From assembly GCA_038093515.1 (NCBI GenBank), contig JBBPSI010000125.1, positions 1-64,000 of the forward strand: a stretch of 64,000 nt of DNA, written 5' to 3'. Source of the stretch: Butyriboletus loyo (taxonomy: Eukaryota; Basidiomycota; Agaricomycetes; Boletales; Boletaceae). The position numbers and the translations under genes are program-made. Below, in pieces: positions 8,408-17,261 of the stretch. Position 1 is the first letter of the stretch. Each line of letters begins with the position of its first letter. A model generated the notes under the pieces. It was not told the origin of the DNA. It saw only the letters and a program-made list of their open reading frames with translations, and made no database searches.

Positions 8408-9679
8408 ATGTCCATCTCCCCAGTTGAAAACAACGCCTCCTCTGCCGCCAACGACAACAATGAAAACCTTCCCCTTCCGCCACAACCCCCAGTTCGCTCC
8501 TCTCGCCTTCCCGTTTCGTCCCGCCGCGTTCTGTACGCTGCCGTCCTAGAAAACCCTGTCGCCACCTACGCCCTGGAACAACGCATGGACTTTACCGGAG
8601 ACTATGTCCTCCGCACACTCGCTTCCTTATACCGCTCCTATGCCCTCGCCCGCACTGTTCATACCCGTCTGTGTCCAGACAACCAACCCCCCGTCTACGC
8701 CGCCGCCCTTGAGTCCTCCTTGATGGAGGCTAGGGGCTACACCCTCGATATCCTCCACGCCGAAGGATTCGGCTATGTGGTCGATCAGCTCCTGCCAGGT
8801 ATTCTGGCTCCAGTCCTCCGCCCTATCCTCATCGCGCTTGCTCCTAGGGAGCGGCAATTTTACCTTCACTCCGCCGACCGCATCGGCTACCTCCGCCCCA
8901 TGGCTCGCGGCCCCAATCCAGTGCCTCGTCCTCCCCCGGCAAGATCTCCTTCGCCTGTACCTATTCCAGCGCCACCCGTCCGAAGCTCTCCTGCAACCAC
9001 GCTGGTAGCAGATTCTTCTCGTGAGACAACAGGAGAATCCCTAGAGTCCTTTCGGACCGACGTCGACGAGCCCCAGGTCGCTCGTCGACACTCCCCCCTA
9101 CCGCCTCGTACAGTGCGTCGCCAACCTCGCCAGGCGCTACTCCAGGCCGGAGCAATCCCTGGATCCGTCACCCTCACCGCCGCAGGACGTAGAATCGCCA
9201 ACAGAGCCGTCCGCTCCGTCACCCCCCAACCGTCTACCCGACGGGGCACACCCGCCATCCAGCTCATCCCTCACGTCTCCACCGCCGCCGCTACAGCTGG
9301 TAGCTCTAATGACTCTTCGTACGGACCCCCGCCCCCCTACCTCCCTGGTCGGGGCACTCGTAATTCCCCTATCATCGTCGACGACCGATCGCCTGACCCC
9401 AGCACGAGCTCTGCTCGACCTCGCCTCGTCCGCCCGCAACTCTGCTTTGAGTGTGGGACCGCCGGTCACTTTCGCAGGGAATGTCCCAATTACGCCTGCC
9501 CCTTCTGCCATCGGATCGCCCCTGGTCATATACAGGAGTTTTGTCCAGAGCGTATCTGCGGCCTATGCGGAGCCGTTGGCCATATCGTCGCCAACTGCAC
9601 GTTCCGGGACGACGCGTGGGCGGAGCTCCCTGCCGACGATCCTTACGACTACGACTTCAACGAGGGAGCGTCTCAATGA
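8408..9679 (+). CDS. Third ORF of the chromovirus, with three C-terminal zinc knuckles (423 aa)
   Basis: The ATG lies 11 nt after the pol stop, so translation could follow by termination-reinitiation. The frame is also open upstream inside pol (from 8201), but the ATG at 8408 gives a start clear of pol. The N-terminal ~200 residues form a predicted folded, Leu/Ala-rich region. The middle is Pro/Ser/Arg-rich and probably disordered. The last ~80 residues carry three cysteine/histidine knuckles: CX2CX4HX4C (CFECGTAGHFRREC), CX2CX6HX4C (CPFCHRIAPGHIQEFC) and CX2CX4HX4C (CGLCGAVGHIVANC). There is no signal peptide or membrane segment, so this is not a typical envelope protein despite its position. 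A nucleic-acid-binding or second nucleocapsid role is an inference. Confidence 0.75.
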   Translation: MSISPVENNASSAANDNNENLPLPPQPPVRSSRLPVSSRRVLYAAVLENPVATYALEQRMDFTGDYVLRTLASLYRSYALARTVHTRLCPDNQPPVYAAALESSLMEARGYTLDILHAEGFGYVVDQLLPGILAPVLRPILIALAPRERQFYLHSADRIGYLRPMARGPNPVPRPPPARSPSPVPIPAPPVRSSPATTLVADSSRETTGESLESFRTDVDEPQVARRHSPLPPRTVRRQPRQALLQAGAIPGSVTLTAAGRRIANRAVRSVTPQPSTRRGTPAIQLIPHVSTAAATAGSSNDSSYGPPPPYLPGRGTRNSPIIVDDRSPDPSTSSARPRLVRPQLCFECGTAGHFRRECPNYACPFCHRIAPGHIQEFCPERICGLCGAVGHIVANCTFRDDAWAELPADDPYDYDFNEGASQ

Positions 9680-9730
9680 AGGGAGTTTTCAAATTGTGGA
9701 GTCGGAGTCTCCACCATGGGAAGGGGGTAA

Positions 9731-10155
9731 TGTTACGGTAGTGGTATACTTTTTCCATCCACTACCACTTGGACTACTTCATTCGCCTAGCTTACAGCTA
9801 GTTCCCTTTGAACGGTACCAACCGTTCTAGCTTAGTCACCACTTCCCGCGCACGGACGCACTTTCCCTCACACTCCGGAATCTTCTGGAATGTTCCTTCC
9901 GTACTTGTACTTTCCTTCTCGCGTCTCGATTAGGAACACGGTCTGTGCGCAGACCTCAGTAGTATAAAGGCTCTGCCTTTCCACCATGTACTTTATCTAG
10001 TTCTACGCAGTAACCTGCTAGCAATTAGTTTCACTCCAGACTCTTAGTGTGCGCACTAAGACATAGTCTGAGACCCAGCTCAGAAACGCTTTACGAGTCT
10101 TGAGGCCACTCCAGAGTGCCTCCTCGCTGTTCAATTGTTAGCGCCCAGCGTAACA
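9731..10155 (+). repeat. 3' LTR of the Ty3 chromovirus
   Basis: 425 bp, almost identical to 3035-3459, with about two visible differences near 10089-10102. It is preceded by a purine-rich tract (GGGAAGGGGGTAA, ending at 9730) that serves as the polypurine primer site. Confidence 0.95.
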
Positions 10156-11045
10156 CATAGAACGTTCTAATGGTACAGTGTCTATTTTTCTCGTATCACA
10201 ATAGTTTTTGTCAATGAAGGTATTGACCGCTCCCGTATCCAGCAAAGCTTTAAGCGAACGAGTTCGCCAAGTAGCGTTTGACTGGTAGGTGATTTTCACC
10301 ACCGGGGAGTAATCTCCACCAAACATTAAAGAAGATTTAGGGGATTTATAATTAGAAGAAGAGGGAGATGAAATCGGGGATCTGGTTTTCATTTGTCTCA
10401 AAAGAGAATTAAGCACGCTTTTGTGCGCCGCGCTCCCGTCAGGAGACGCTCTTTCGAGTTTTTCTATAGATAATTCATTCGATTTGATACAAGAATCAAG
10501 AAATTCGTCCTCTTTACAATCAACTAAACCGGGAACATCCACGCTTACATCCGGAGACGAATTCGCGAATACCGATCCAATCGAAAGTTTAGATTCAGAT
10601 GGTACGTAAGAAAGTTCATTTGTGTCTACGGAATAGTCCACAAATGTAGATAAGGCTGAGAAAGAATTTGAAAAAGAAATATTGTCCAGTCCTCCAGGTA
10701 CCCCTACACTAGAAGACTTTTTCATTTTAAAGACCGCGAGGCCTTTTCCTTTGCTTCGCAAGCGAAGACATCTGCCCAGTATGCTCGGGCGTCGTCTCCC
10801 ATGTACGCGGCGCGCTGGGAAACTTCTTGTTGCGGTGCTCCAACCGCAGGTGGTGCCGGTAACGGCCTTGACTGATATGAGGAATTTGGAGGGGTTACCT
10901 CCGCGGCATTGACTTGAACCCACCCATGGACATAGGTTCCGTCGGGTTGCTGGATCCACTGCTGCCTTACTTTCGGGCGAGGAGTGGTACCGGCTTTATC
11001 CCGTCGGTTTGGGTTTTGAGGGCAGTTTGGGCGGATATGTGTTAG
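10156..11045 (-). pseudogene. Decayed Ty3/gypsy gag-protease fragment
   Basis: Reading on the minus strand from about 11045, one frame gives the end of a zinc knuckle (HIRPNCPQNPNRRDK) and a typical post-knuckle linker (WIQQPDGTYVHGWVQVN). A different frame, open from 10959, then reads a Ser-rich region and a retroviral-type protease (ALLDTGAVNTFIDKNYC). The switch between frames near 10.72 kb means at least one frameshift. The protease is cut off where the chromovirus 3' LTR ends at 10155, and the rest of this element's pol is not found on the other side. It belongs to a different Ty3 family from the intact element. Confidence 0.75.
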
Positions 11046-12090
11046 GTCTAGACAATGATGTCATATAGACCAGTCTAGAAACGTAGTGGCTGTAAGTGAA
11101 ATACAGAAATAGAACACTACCGTTTCAACATGTAGTAGCGTTGTCAAGCAATAATGTTACACAAGTACTGTTTCTGCATCCGAGAATAACTGAGCTCGAG
11201 AGGACTCGGACCAGCCACTGCGAGTGTGCAACATTACACTCACTGCAAACGAACATGACAGATTCCAGAAATGAATGATAATAATAAAAAGGCCGTGCGC
11301 ACGTTCTGAATCGGACCCGATTCAGATAAAGTTAGAGTTCAATACACGGGAGCGCGCAGAAGGTGGGGTTCCTCGCTCAGGTTCGCCTACAGTATGCAAT
11401 GATCTACTGTCAATTATGTGCCACTGATCCTCGGAAGGCTCGGACTTACTTTTGCTCACTTGTTCTGCACTATCGTCGTCGCGAGCTTGAGCCGGCCGCT
11501 GAGATTGATGTTTGGTCGCCTCTTGTATTCCATCTGCTGGAGCTGTGGCATTTGTATGAACACTCGGTTGGCGTGTTGCAGCTGGATGGGATCCGTTATG
11601 TATGAGATGACCGTGTAAAAATGAAGGCAGTGACTTTGCACTATTAGAGACAGCAAATACAATACTTTCCAATTACTCCCGGCGAGAGCGAGATGGGACC
11701 CTGAGTTATACGGGCAACAATTTTGAGGTAGCGTGGCATGATCGTTAGGTCGCCACTGTGGGATCCAACCCTGGGTCTGAGAGCTTGAGCCTGACGCGGA
11801 CGGATGACGCACTGCGAGGGCCTCTACCAAAGATCGTATCCTCATTGGGATAAACACGGGACAAGAGAAATAGGAAGCTAAGTAGTAGACCATCAGAATT
11901 AGCCACGCATATCCTTCCCTGCGAGGCACGTAGATCCCCTGACCAACACGACCATCTATCAAATGATCACGGGTGACAGCCGCGTGCGTAAACACATCCC
12001 GTCACATAACCATCCTGAAGAAAAAAATAATACATTGACAGATAGAAGAATCCCCAATTCAGAACGACAAGGAATGAAATCCCAAAGGTG
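11046..12090. other. Intergenic stretch without a recognisable gene
   Basis: Two minus-strand open frames occur here (11322-11672, 116 aa, and 11456-11995, 179 aa), overlapping each other. Neither contains a motif I recognise, a convincing start context or family-like composition. They could be remains of a gene or transposon. I annotate nothing firmly. Confidence 0.4.
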
Positions 12091-12855
12091 TTACCGCAGA
12101 CCAACGAAGAGATCCACGGCCTTGTCTTCCATCCGCAAGCGGTGTCGTTGAACAATGTAGGAGACGACAACATCGTCTCGGAATGGCTCGCCTGCGAATT
12201 CTAGGATGAATGCGGGTTTTTCCGTTGGAAGAGATTGATAGAGGAAACACGACGCGATGGGGTTCTCGAGATCATAGTTTGCAAACACCTGGGTAGGTCG
12301 ATGAGCGTGCGTTACGCAAACGGGATGTGATATGTGGAGTGGAGTTGAGGGAAGCGCCAGCGAGATAATCAGGCCGACAGACGTGTCGCACAAGTCATGT
12401 AATCCGTACCTTGTGTCTATTTCTCGAAACGATCTTCCAGATGTACGGTCCATACTCGGTGTCGACCGTGAACATGGCTCTGTAGCGATACACCAGTAGG
12501 TGAACGTGGCCATGCGATGGGGTGGGAAATGGCATACTCACGTTCCATCAGACGCCTTGGACCGTTTAAGCCATCGATGTAGGCTCATCTGCGTCCCAGT
12601 ACCCGTGCCCGTGCTGCCATTGCCATGTCGTTGTGGAAAAGAAATCGTGTCGCAGAGGATATCTCGGCGGTGAAGGACGGCGATGAGGCAGTCGAGGGTG
12701 GTCCCGCCATAGATCTTGATGTGTTTGGCGTCACTGATGACCCTGTAGAGGGGTACGCCGGAATGGGCAAAGATCACTGCGTCTGTGAGGTCTGTCGAGC
12801 TCAGAAAGTAGGGTGTTGGCGGGGCGGGGTCAACGAGTGTGAGCTCCGAGTCCAT
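12091..12855 (-). CDS. DUF6593-like small protein (193 aa, three exons)
   Basis: Exons on the minus strand are 12855-12542, 12479-12410 and 12288-12091, with introns of 62 and 121 nt that begin GTGAGT and GTACGG. The joined product is 193 aa. It has a compact beta-rich pattern typical of the short agaricomycete-specific proteins now grouped as DUF6593: an early segment (PLYRVISDAKHIKIYGG), a central FTVDTEYGPYIWKI segment matching the family's conserved x-Y-x-W-K core, and a C-terminal half ending in Leu/Arg. The start ATG at 12855 is preferred over upstream in-frame codons because the conserved part begins there. No signal peptide or transmembrane segment is seen. Function is unknown for the family. 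It is transcribed divergently from GCV1. Confidence 0.6.
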
Positions 12856-13657
12856 TGGGGAACGGGGTGGCGGTGAGAAAGAAGCAATGGTGAAAGATAG
12901 AGTACTTGAGAGATTTCGCACGAGATTGGAAGAGGGACACCTCAGCGGTACATCCAAGCAAAGACCTCGGAGACGTTGATGCAGAGCGCTCGTCCTTAAA
13001 AGCCTCGTCGTACGTACCCAATTATCATTTAATGACGAAACCTGCTGGATCCGGCCTGAGCCGTGCTGTGATTGACGTTCGTGGTTGGTTGGTATGGGAC
13101 GGTACGACCCCTGCGTGTGGTCCTGGTCCACTCTGGGGGCGTTCAAGTACTAAGCGAGTTGTCCAAGAACGTGATTGGTATGAATCGATTAGGATGGGCT
13201 GTAGATTTTTCTGTTATGCTGCGTTGTCGAAATTCATAGCACGTACTGGTGTTTTGTCACATCGATCACTTACGTCGGTGGGTCCAAAGCTTTTTTTTAG
13301 GAATATTACCTCAGGGGCAACGCCCGCCCCAACCAAGCGTCAACGTACGACATATCATGATTCATGACAGCCTGACAGCGGTGTACTAGCGAGCGTGACG
13401 ATCTTGACGTTCCTGTTGTTTTGCGGGTCCAAATCGTTACATGATGACATGAGGTGAGAAAAAAAAGCCGTTGCACTCTTTCAAGTTGGCAGGGTGAAAC
13501 ACCGATGGGTTTGAAGATTAGTATTCTGGTGGGTTGCTGAAGACAGACAGTATCTAAAATCTAAAAAAAGTTTATACCTAAATTGGATCACATATTGACC
13601 CTGCGGGGAATGTCGCGACGAGTCCTCGCAATTTTGCACGTCCTTCCAACGACCAGT
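12856..13657. promoter_or_regulatory. Divergent intergenic region between the DUF6593-like gene and GCV1
   Basis: About 800 bp between the two divergently oriented starts. It should hold the 5' UTRs and promoters of both genes. I see A-rich and T-rich runs (for example the T8 run near 13290) but no motif I can name. Confidence 0.35.
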
Positions 13658-15408
13658 ATGTTGTCTATTCAATCATCGAGACGTCTCTTCGCATCCACAT
13701 CTTCTCGTCGTGCGTTGGCTTGGCTCCAAACCCAATTTCTAACCAGGGGCGTTGCGACGTCCAGCGAAACGGCGAGTCCCAACCTCAGTTAGACGAAATC
13801 TTTTTCTCAACCTGGGTCATACGTAGCTTCGAAAGACCGGTCTCTACGACTTTCACATGGAACATGGTGCCAAGATGGTCCCCTTTGCGGGATATTCGAT
13901 GCCGCTCTCGTACGGGTCTGTCGGTCAAGGTTGGTCGAGACTTGCCCCCTAGCAGGTTTCGTGCGCTTGATCACCAAATGACTTTCCGATCGCAGTCGCC
14001 AGTCACACACACATACGTAGCAGTGTCGGATTATTTGACGTCGGACACATGGTCCAATCAAAGTACGTCAACGTCAGTTTCGTATGATTGCATGGTTGCC
14101 GCGGATGCACTGAAGCATTGTGAACCGAATCTAGCTTCCGTGGTCCGACTTCAACCGCCTTTCTTGAGTGGCTCACGCCTTCGTCACTCTCGACACTCAC
14201 ACCCTATTCCTCGACGCTCTCCGTGCTCCTCAACGAGCACGGTGGTATCATCGATGATACTATGATCACCAAGCATTCCGACGATGCTTTCTACGTTGTC
14301 ACAAATGCAGGTACGCGGGATAAAGTCCTGGCTTGGTTTCGTGACAAATTAGCCGAGTGGAATGCAAGTGAACAGGCGAGAGCAGGACCTGTCGAGCATG
14401 AGGTGCTGGAGAATTGGGGGCTGGTTGCGTTACAAGGCATGTTGTGCCTTTCCCACTTGGCATTGTGTCGCCTCATGTCCGCTTCAATCCGCTCAGGTCC
14501 TCAAGCCGCACAGTACCTGCAGGGACTCACCTCTTTCGATCTTAAGGGGTTGACGTTTGGAAAATCAGCGTATGTCCCTATCGAAGGATTTAATCTCCAC
14601 GTCGCACGGGGTGGTTACACGGGCGAAGATGGGTTCGAGGTAAGCGTCGGATATGTATCTGCAGAGTAACGCCGTCAACGGAGTGCTTGTCAGATATCCA
14701 TCCCACCACCACAAACGGTCGACGTGACACGTCTCCTCGCCAAGTCCCCCGTCCAACTCGCTGGTCTAGGGGCACGAGATAGTCTACGCTTGGAAGCCGG
14801 CCTGTGTCTACATGGGAACGATATCGACGATAATACGTCACCGGTCGAGGCGGGTCTGACATGGTTGATCAGTGCGTGTTTGGTTCCTGGCGGCGTCAAC
14901 GCGCCAACATGTGACCCATGCCCATGTCGTGGTTTGTAGGCAAAGAACGCAGAGAAATGGGCGGTTTCTTCGGTGCGGCACGCGTACTGCAGCACCTGAA
15001 AGAGGGACCTCCAAGGCGTCGGGTAGGGTTGATTGTCGAAGGGGCTCCTGCCAGACGTCAGTCTAGCTGGCCGCATCTGTGACCTGACGATAGGTGTGCT
15101 GATTGTGATTTTTCGCACGTGTAGAAGGTGCACAGGTATATGCGCCATCGAAGACGGGAAGTATCGGTTCGTGTTTCACCCATGCGCGTTTTTGTAATTT
15201 GCCTCATCTATCGCGTTCTTTTTTATTTTTAGGAACGGTGACGTCGGGTATCCCGTCACCTACTCTGGGAAAGAACATCGCCATGGCATACGTGACGTCG
15301 GGATGGCACAAAAAAGGGACGGAAGTCGAGATTGACGTTCGGAATAAATTGCGGAAGGCGGTCGTGACGCCAATGCCGTTCGTCAAGCCGAACTATTGGA
15401 GAAGTTAG
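13658..15408 (+). CDS. GCV1: Aminomethyltransferase, glycine cleavage T-protein
   Basis: Mitochondrial T-protein, which transfers the methylene group from the aminomethyl-lipoyl H-protein to tetrahydrofolate and releases ammonia. Nine exons are supported by conservation: 13658-13750, 13827-13929, 13996-14062, 14135-14436, 14497-14639, 14694-14871, 14940-15056, 15125-15166 and 15233-15408, giving 406 aa. The first exon encodes a Ser/Arg-rich amphipathic presequence ([18 protein letters not shown]). Diagnostic segments follow: [51 protein letters not shown] and [16 protein letters not shown]. Two points are odd. The frame is kept across exons 1-2 only with a weak GTTGCG donor at 13751. The 60-nt intron at 14437-14496 has a GC donor and would also read through in frame. 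Confidence 0.92.
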
Positions 15409-15862
15409 GGTGGATTCTGAGTTGTCCCTACGGACTTGTGGACGCGCGCCTTGACGGTAGGTTGTTGTACGAGTAATGTCCCTCGGTCATGGAGATCGGA
15501 GATCGAACGTCGGTCGTGTACATTGGATATACTGCGCTAAAACTTTCCCTATGTTCTACCGTCATACCATCGTCAATATGACCACGACCATGGCATTGAG
15601 TTTGAACACGTCTGATTGGACGTCCATGAACCGGTCAAGTATCCAATCACGGTCTTGTTTCTCGCGTCTAATATGCTGCTAGGTCTGTCCTGTACAAGGC
15701 ACATTTGGCTGTATGGGCAGGAAATCGACGCTAGGACACTCAGGGGCTATTTTCTCAGCGCCGCCCTGCGGGGGGTTGCCTCGACCATAACGGGAAATGG
15801 ACCCCCGGGGTATCCCTTCCGATATCGACCCCCAGACGACGATTCGTCTCTTCAGATTCAAC
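15409..15862. other. Intergenic region between GCV1 and MDE1
   Basis: About 450 bp between the GCV1 stop and the MDE1 start, both on the plus strand. It must contain the GCV1 3' end and the MDE1 promoter. Short chance ORFs only. Confidence 0.4.
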
Positions 15863-16931
15863 ATGTCCAGCGACGAAGCCGAAGCGCTCGTGATCTCAGA
15901 CGATCCTCTCCACGTAACATTTTTTTGCCTTTCCAGCCGACGATCGTGTTGATCAGTGCGTCGGTGGATAGCCCGCGAATCTCATCCCAGAGCTATGCGC
16001 TGGGTTTTACAGGCTCGGGTGGGTTACTGGGACGGGGGGTGGAATCTGTATTCGCGTTGGGTAGGCCTCGTTCTTCGACCTTTCCCCTCGTTCCCACTGA
16101 TCTATATCACCAGAGACAAAGTGTACATCGCCCCCTCTGGCGTTCAGAAAGAACGGATCGAACCCGGGCACATATTCGTCCTGCCCTACCCACAACCCAC
16201 CCCCTCGCCCCACACCGACCGCATCTTTCTCCGTCGACCGAAATTGAATCTCAAGGAATCGGCGTGTACGCCACTGTTTTGGAACGCGTTCGATCAGCGG
16301 AACGCGGCAAGTTGTATTCATACGCACTCGCAGAATGCGGTGATGGCGACGTTGTTATGGGAGGGAGACTTTTTTGAGATTTCCCATCAGGTAAGGGTTT
16401 GGGTCGTTCTAGACCGACGGGCCATCATGATCGTGACCGTTGAACCGATGATGACTTCTCTCTGATATAGGAGGTAAGGCACTCGCGGCTTGTTCTCCGC
16501 GTCTGATAGGTATTGGGTAGATGATCAAGGGTATTCGGATCGGGGGAAATGGCCGGGCGATGTCGTACTTGGATACCCTCCGCGTCCCGATCATTCCCAA
16601 TACCCCGTTTGAGGAGGATCTGACGGAAAGCATGGCAGCGGCGATGAAGAAATACCCGGATGCTGCGGCTATCCTTGTGAGGAGACATGGGATCTACGTG
16701 TGGGGTACGTCCCGCGGTCGTAATGGGGGAAAGGGATATCTCTGACGTCGATTCGACAGGGGATGATTGGCAAAAGGCGAAAACACAGACCGAGGCAAGT
16801 GTCTCGTACCAGATTCTATGAAGCTGATAGAGTTTTTGTTTCTTTATCAGTGCCTAGATTATCTGTTCGAGATTGGTGTCAAGATGAAGCTCGCCGGTAT
16901 CCCGACGGATCTGAATAACTCGGTAGAGTAG
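15863..16931 (+). CDS. MDE1: Methylthioribulose-1-phosphate dehydratase
   Basis: Zinc-dependent class II aldolase-fold dehydratase of the methionine salvage pathway, cytosolic. Exons: 15863-15913, 15972-16060, 16114-16390, 16471-16473, 16521-16704, 16760-16794 and 16851-16931, giving 239 aa, the usual size. Conserved segments in order are [23 protein letters not shown], a metal-site HTHS ([12 protein letters not shown]), [29 protein letters not shown] and [13 protein letters not shown]. The Glu of HQEMIKGI is supplied only by a 3-nt exon, GAG, at 16471-16473, flanked by AG and GTAAGG. The intron at 16795-16850 has a GC donor (GAG/GCAAGT). The start at 15863 gives a short N-terminus typical of the family. 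Confidence 0.93.
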
Positions 16932-17261
16932 GACACTTTCGGCTCCGAATTCAGAGGTCACTCGAAATAGTATATGATACCATATGATGTTGAATTAAAC
17001 GCTTTTGGACCTCTTGAGGTCTTGAGCTTCATTAATTTGTCGCGTAGAGAACATTCTTCCCGATCGAGCGCTCCAAAATGCCCAGGTGACGGTGACAGTG
17101 ACGCGTGCCTAAATTTCAGGCACGTGGAAATGGTACGATTCACGCGTCCCATTTATGTAATTAATGGCTTCTGTGGTTTCACCTATCGCTCGCTCTTCTA
17201 CTGCTACCACTCAGACGTACAAACCCACGCACTCACGCACGACGACGACGACGACGAAGAC
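16932..17261. other. Intergenic region upstream of the GH5 gene
   Basis: About 330 bp. The GH5 reading frame is open from 16974 and contains in-frame ATGs upstream of 17262, so part of this stretch could be coding if an earlier start is used. A GAC repeat (encoding Asp) lies at 17241-17258. Confidence 0.4.

Larger units (their letters stand above)
3035..10155 (+). mobile_element. Complete Ty3/gypsy chromovirus with three ORFs
   Basis: The element is 7121 bp: 5' LTR 3035-3459, untranslated leader 3460-3859, gag 3860-4855, pol 4780-8397, a third ORF 8408-9679, a short purine-rich tract ending at 9730, and 3' LTR 9731-10155. The two 425-bp LTRs differ at only about two positions that I could find (near the GCTTGACG/GCTTTACG site and a nearby C/T). 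That points to a recent insertion, and all frames are open. The host bases either side do not match (AGCGG at 3030-3034, CATAG at 10156-10160), so the expected 5-bp duplication is absent although the related solo LTR has one. The left flank is Copia-related sequence and the right flank is a decayed Ty3 element. The chromodomain at the end of integrase predicts targeting to heterochromatin. Confidence 0.95.

Noticed and set aside
11456..11995. A 179-aa minus-strand ORF that might be a gene
   Set aside because: No recognised motif, it overlaps another ORF on the same strand, and its composition does not look like a conserved protein.
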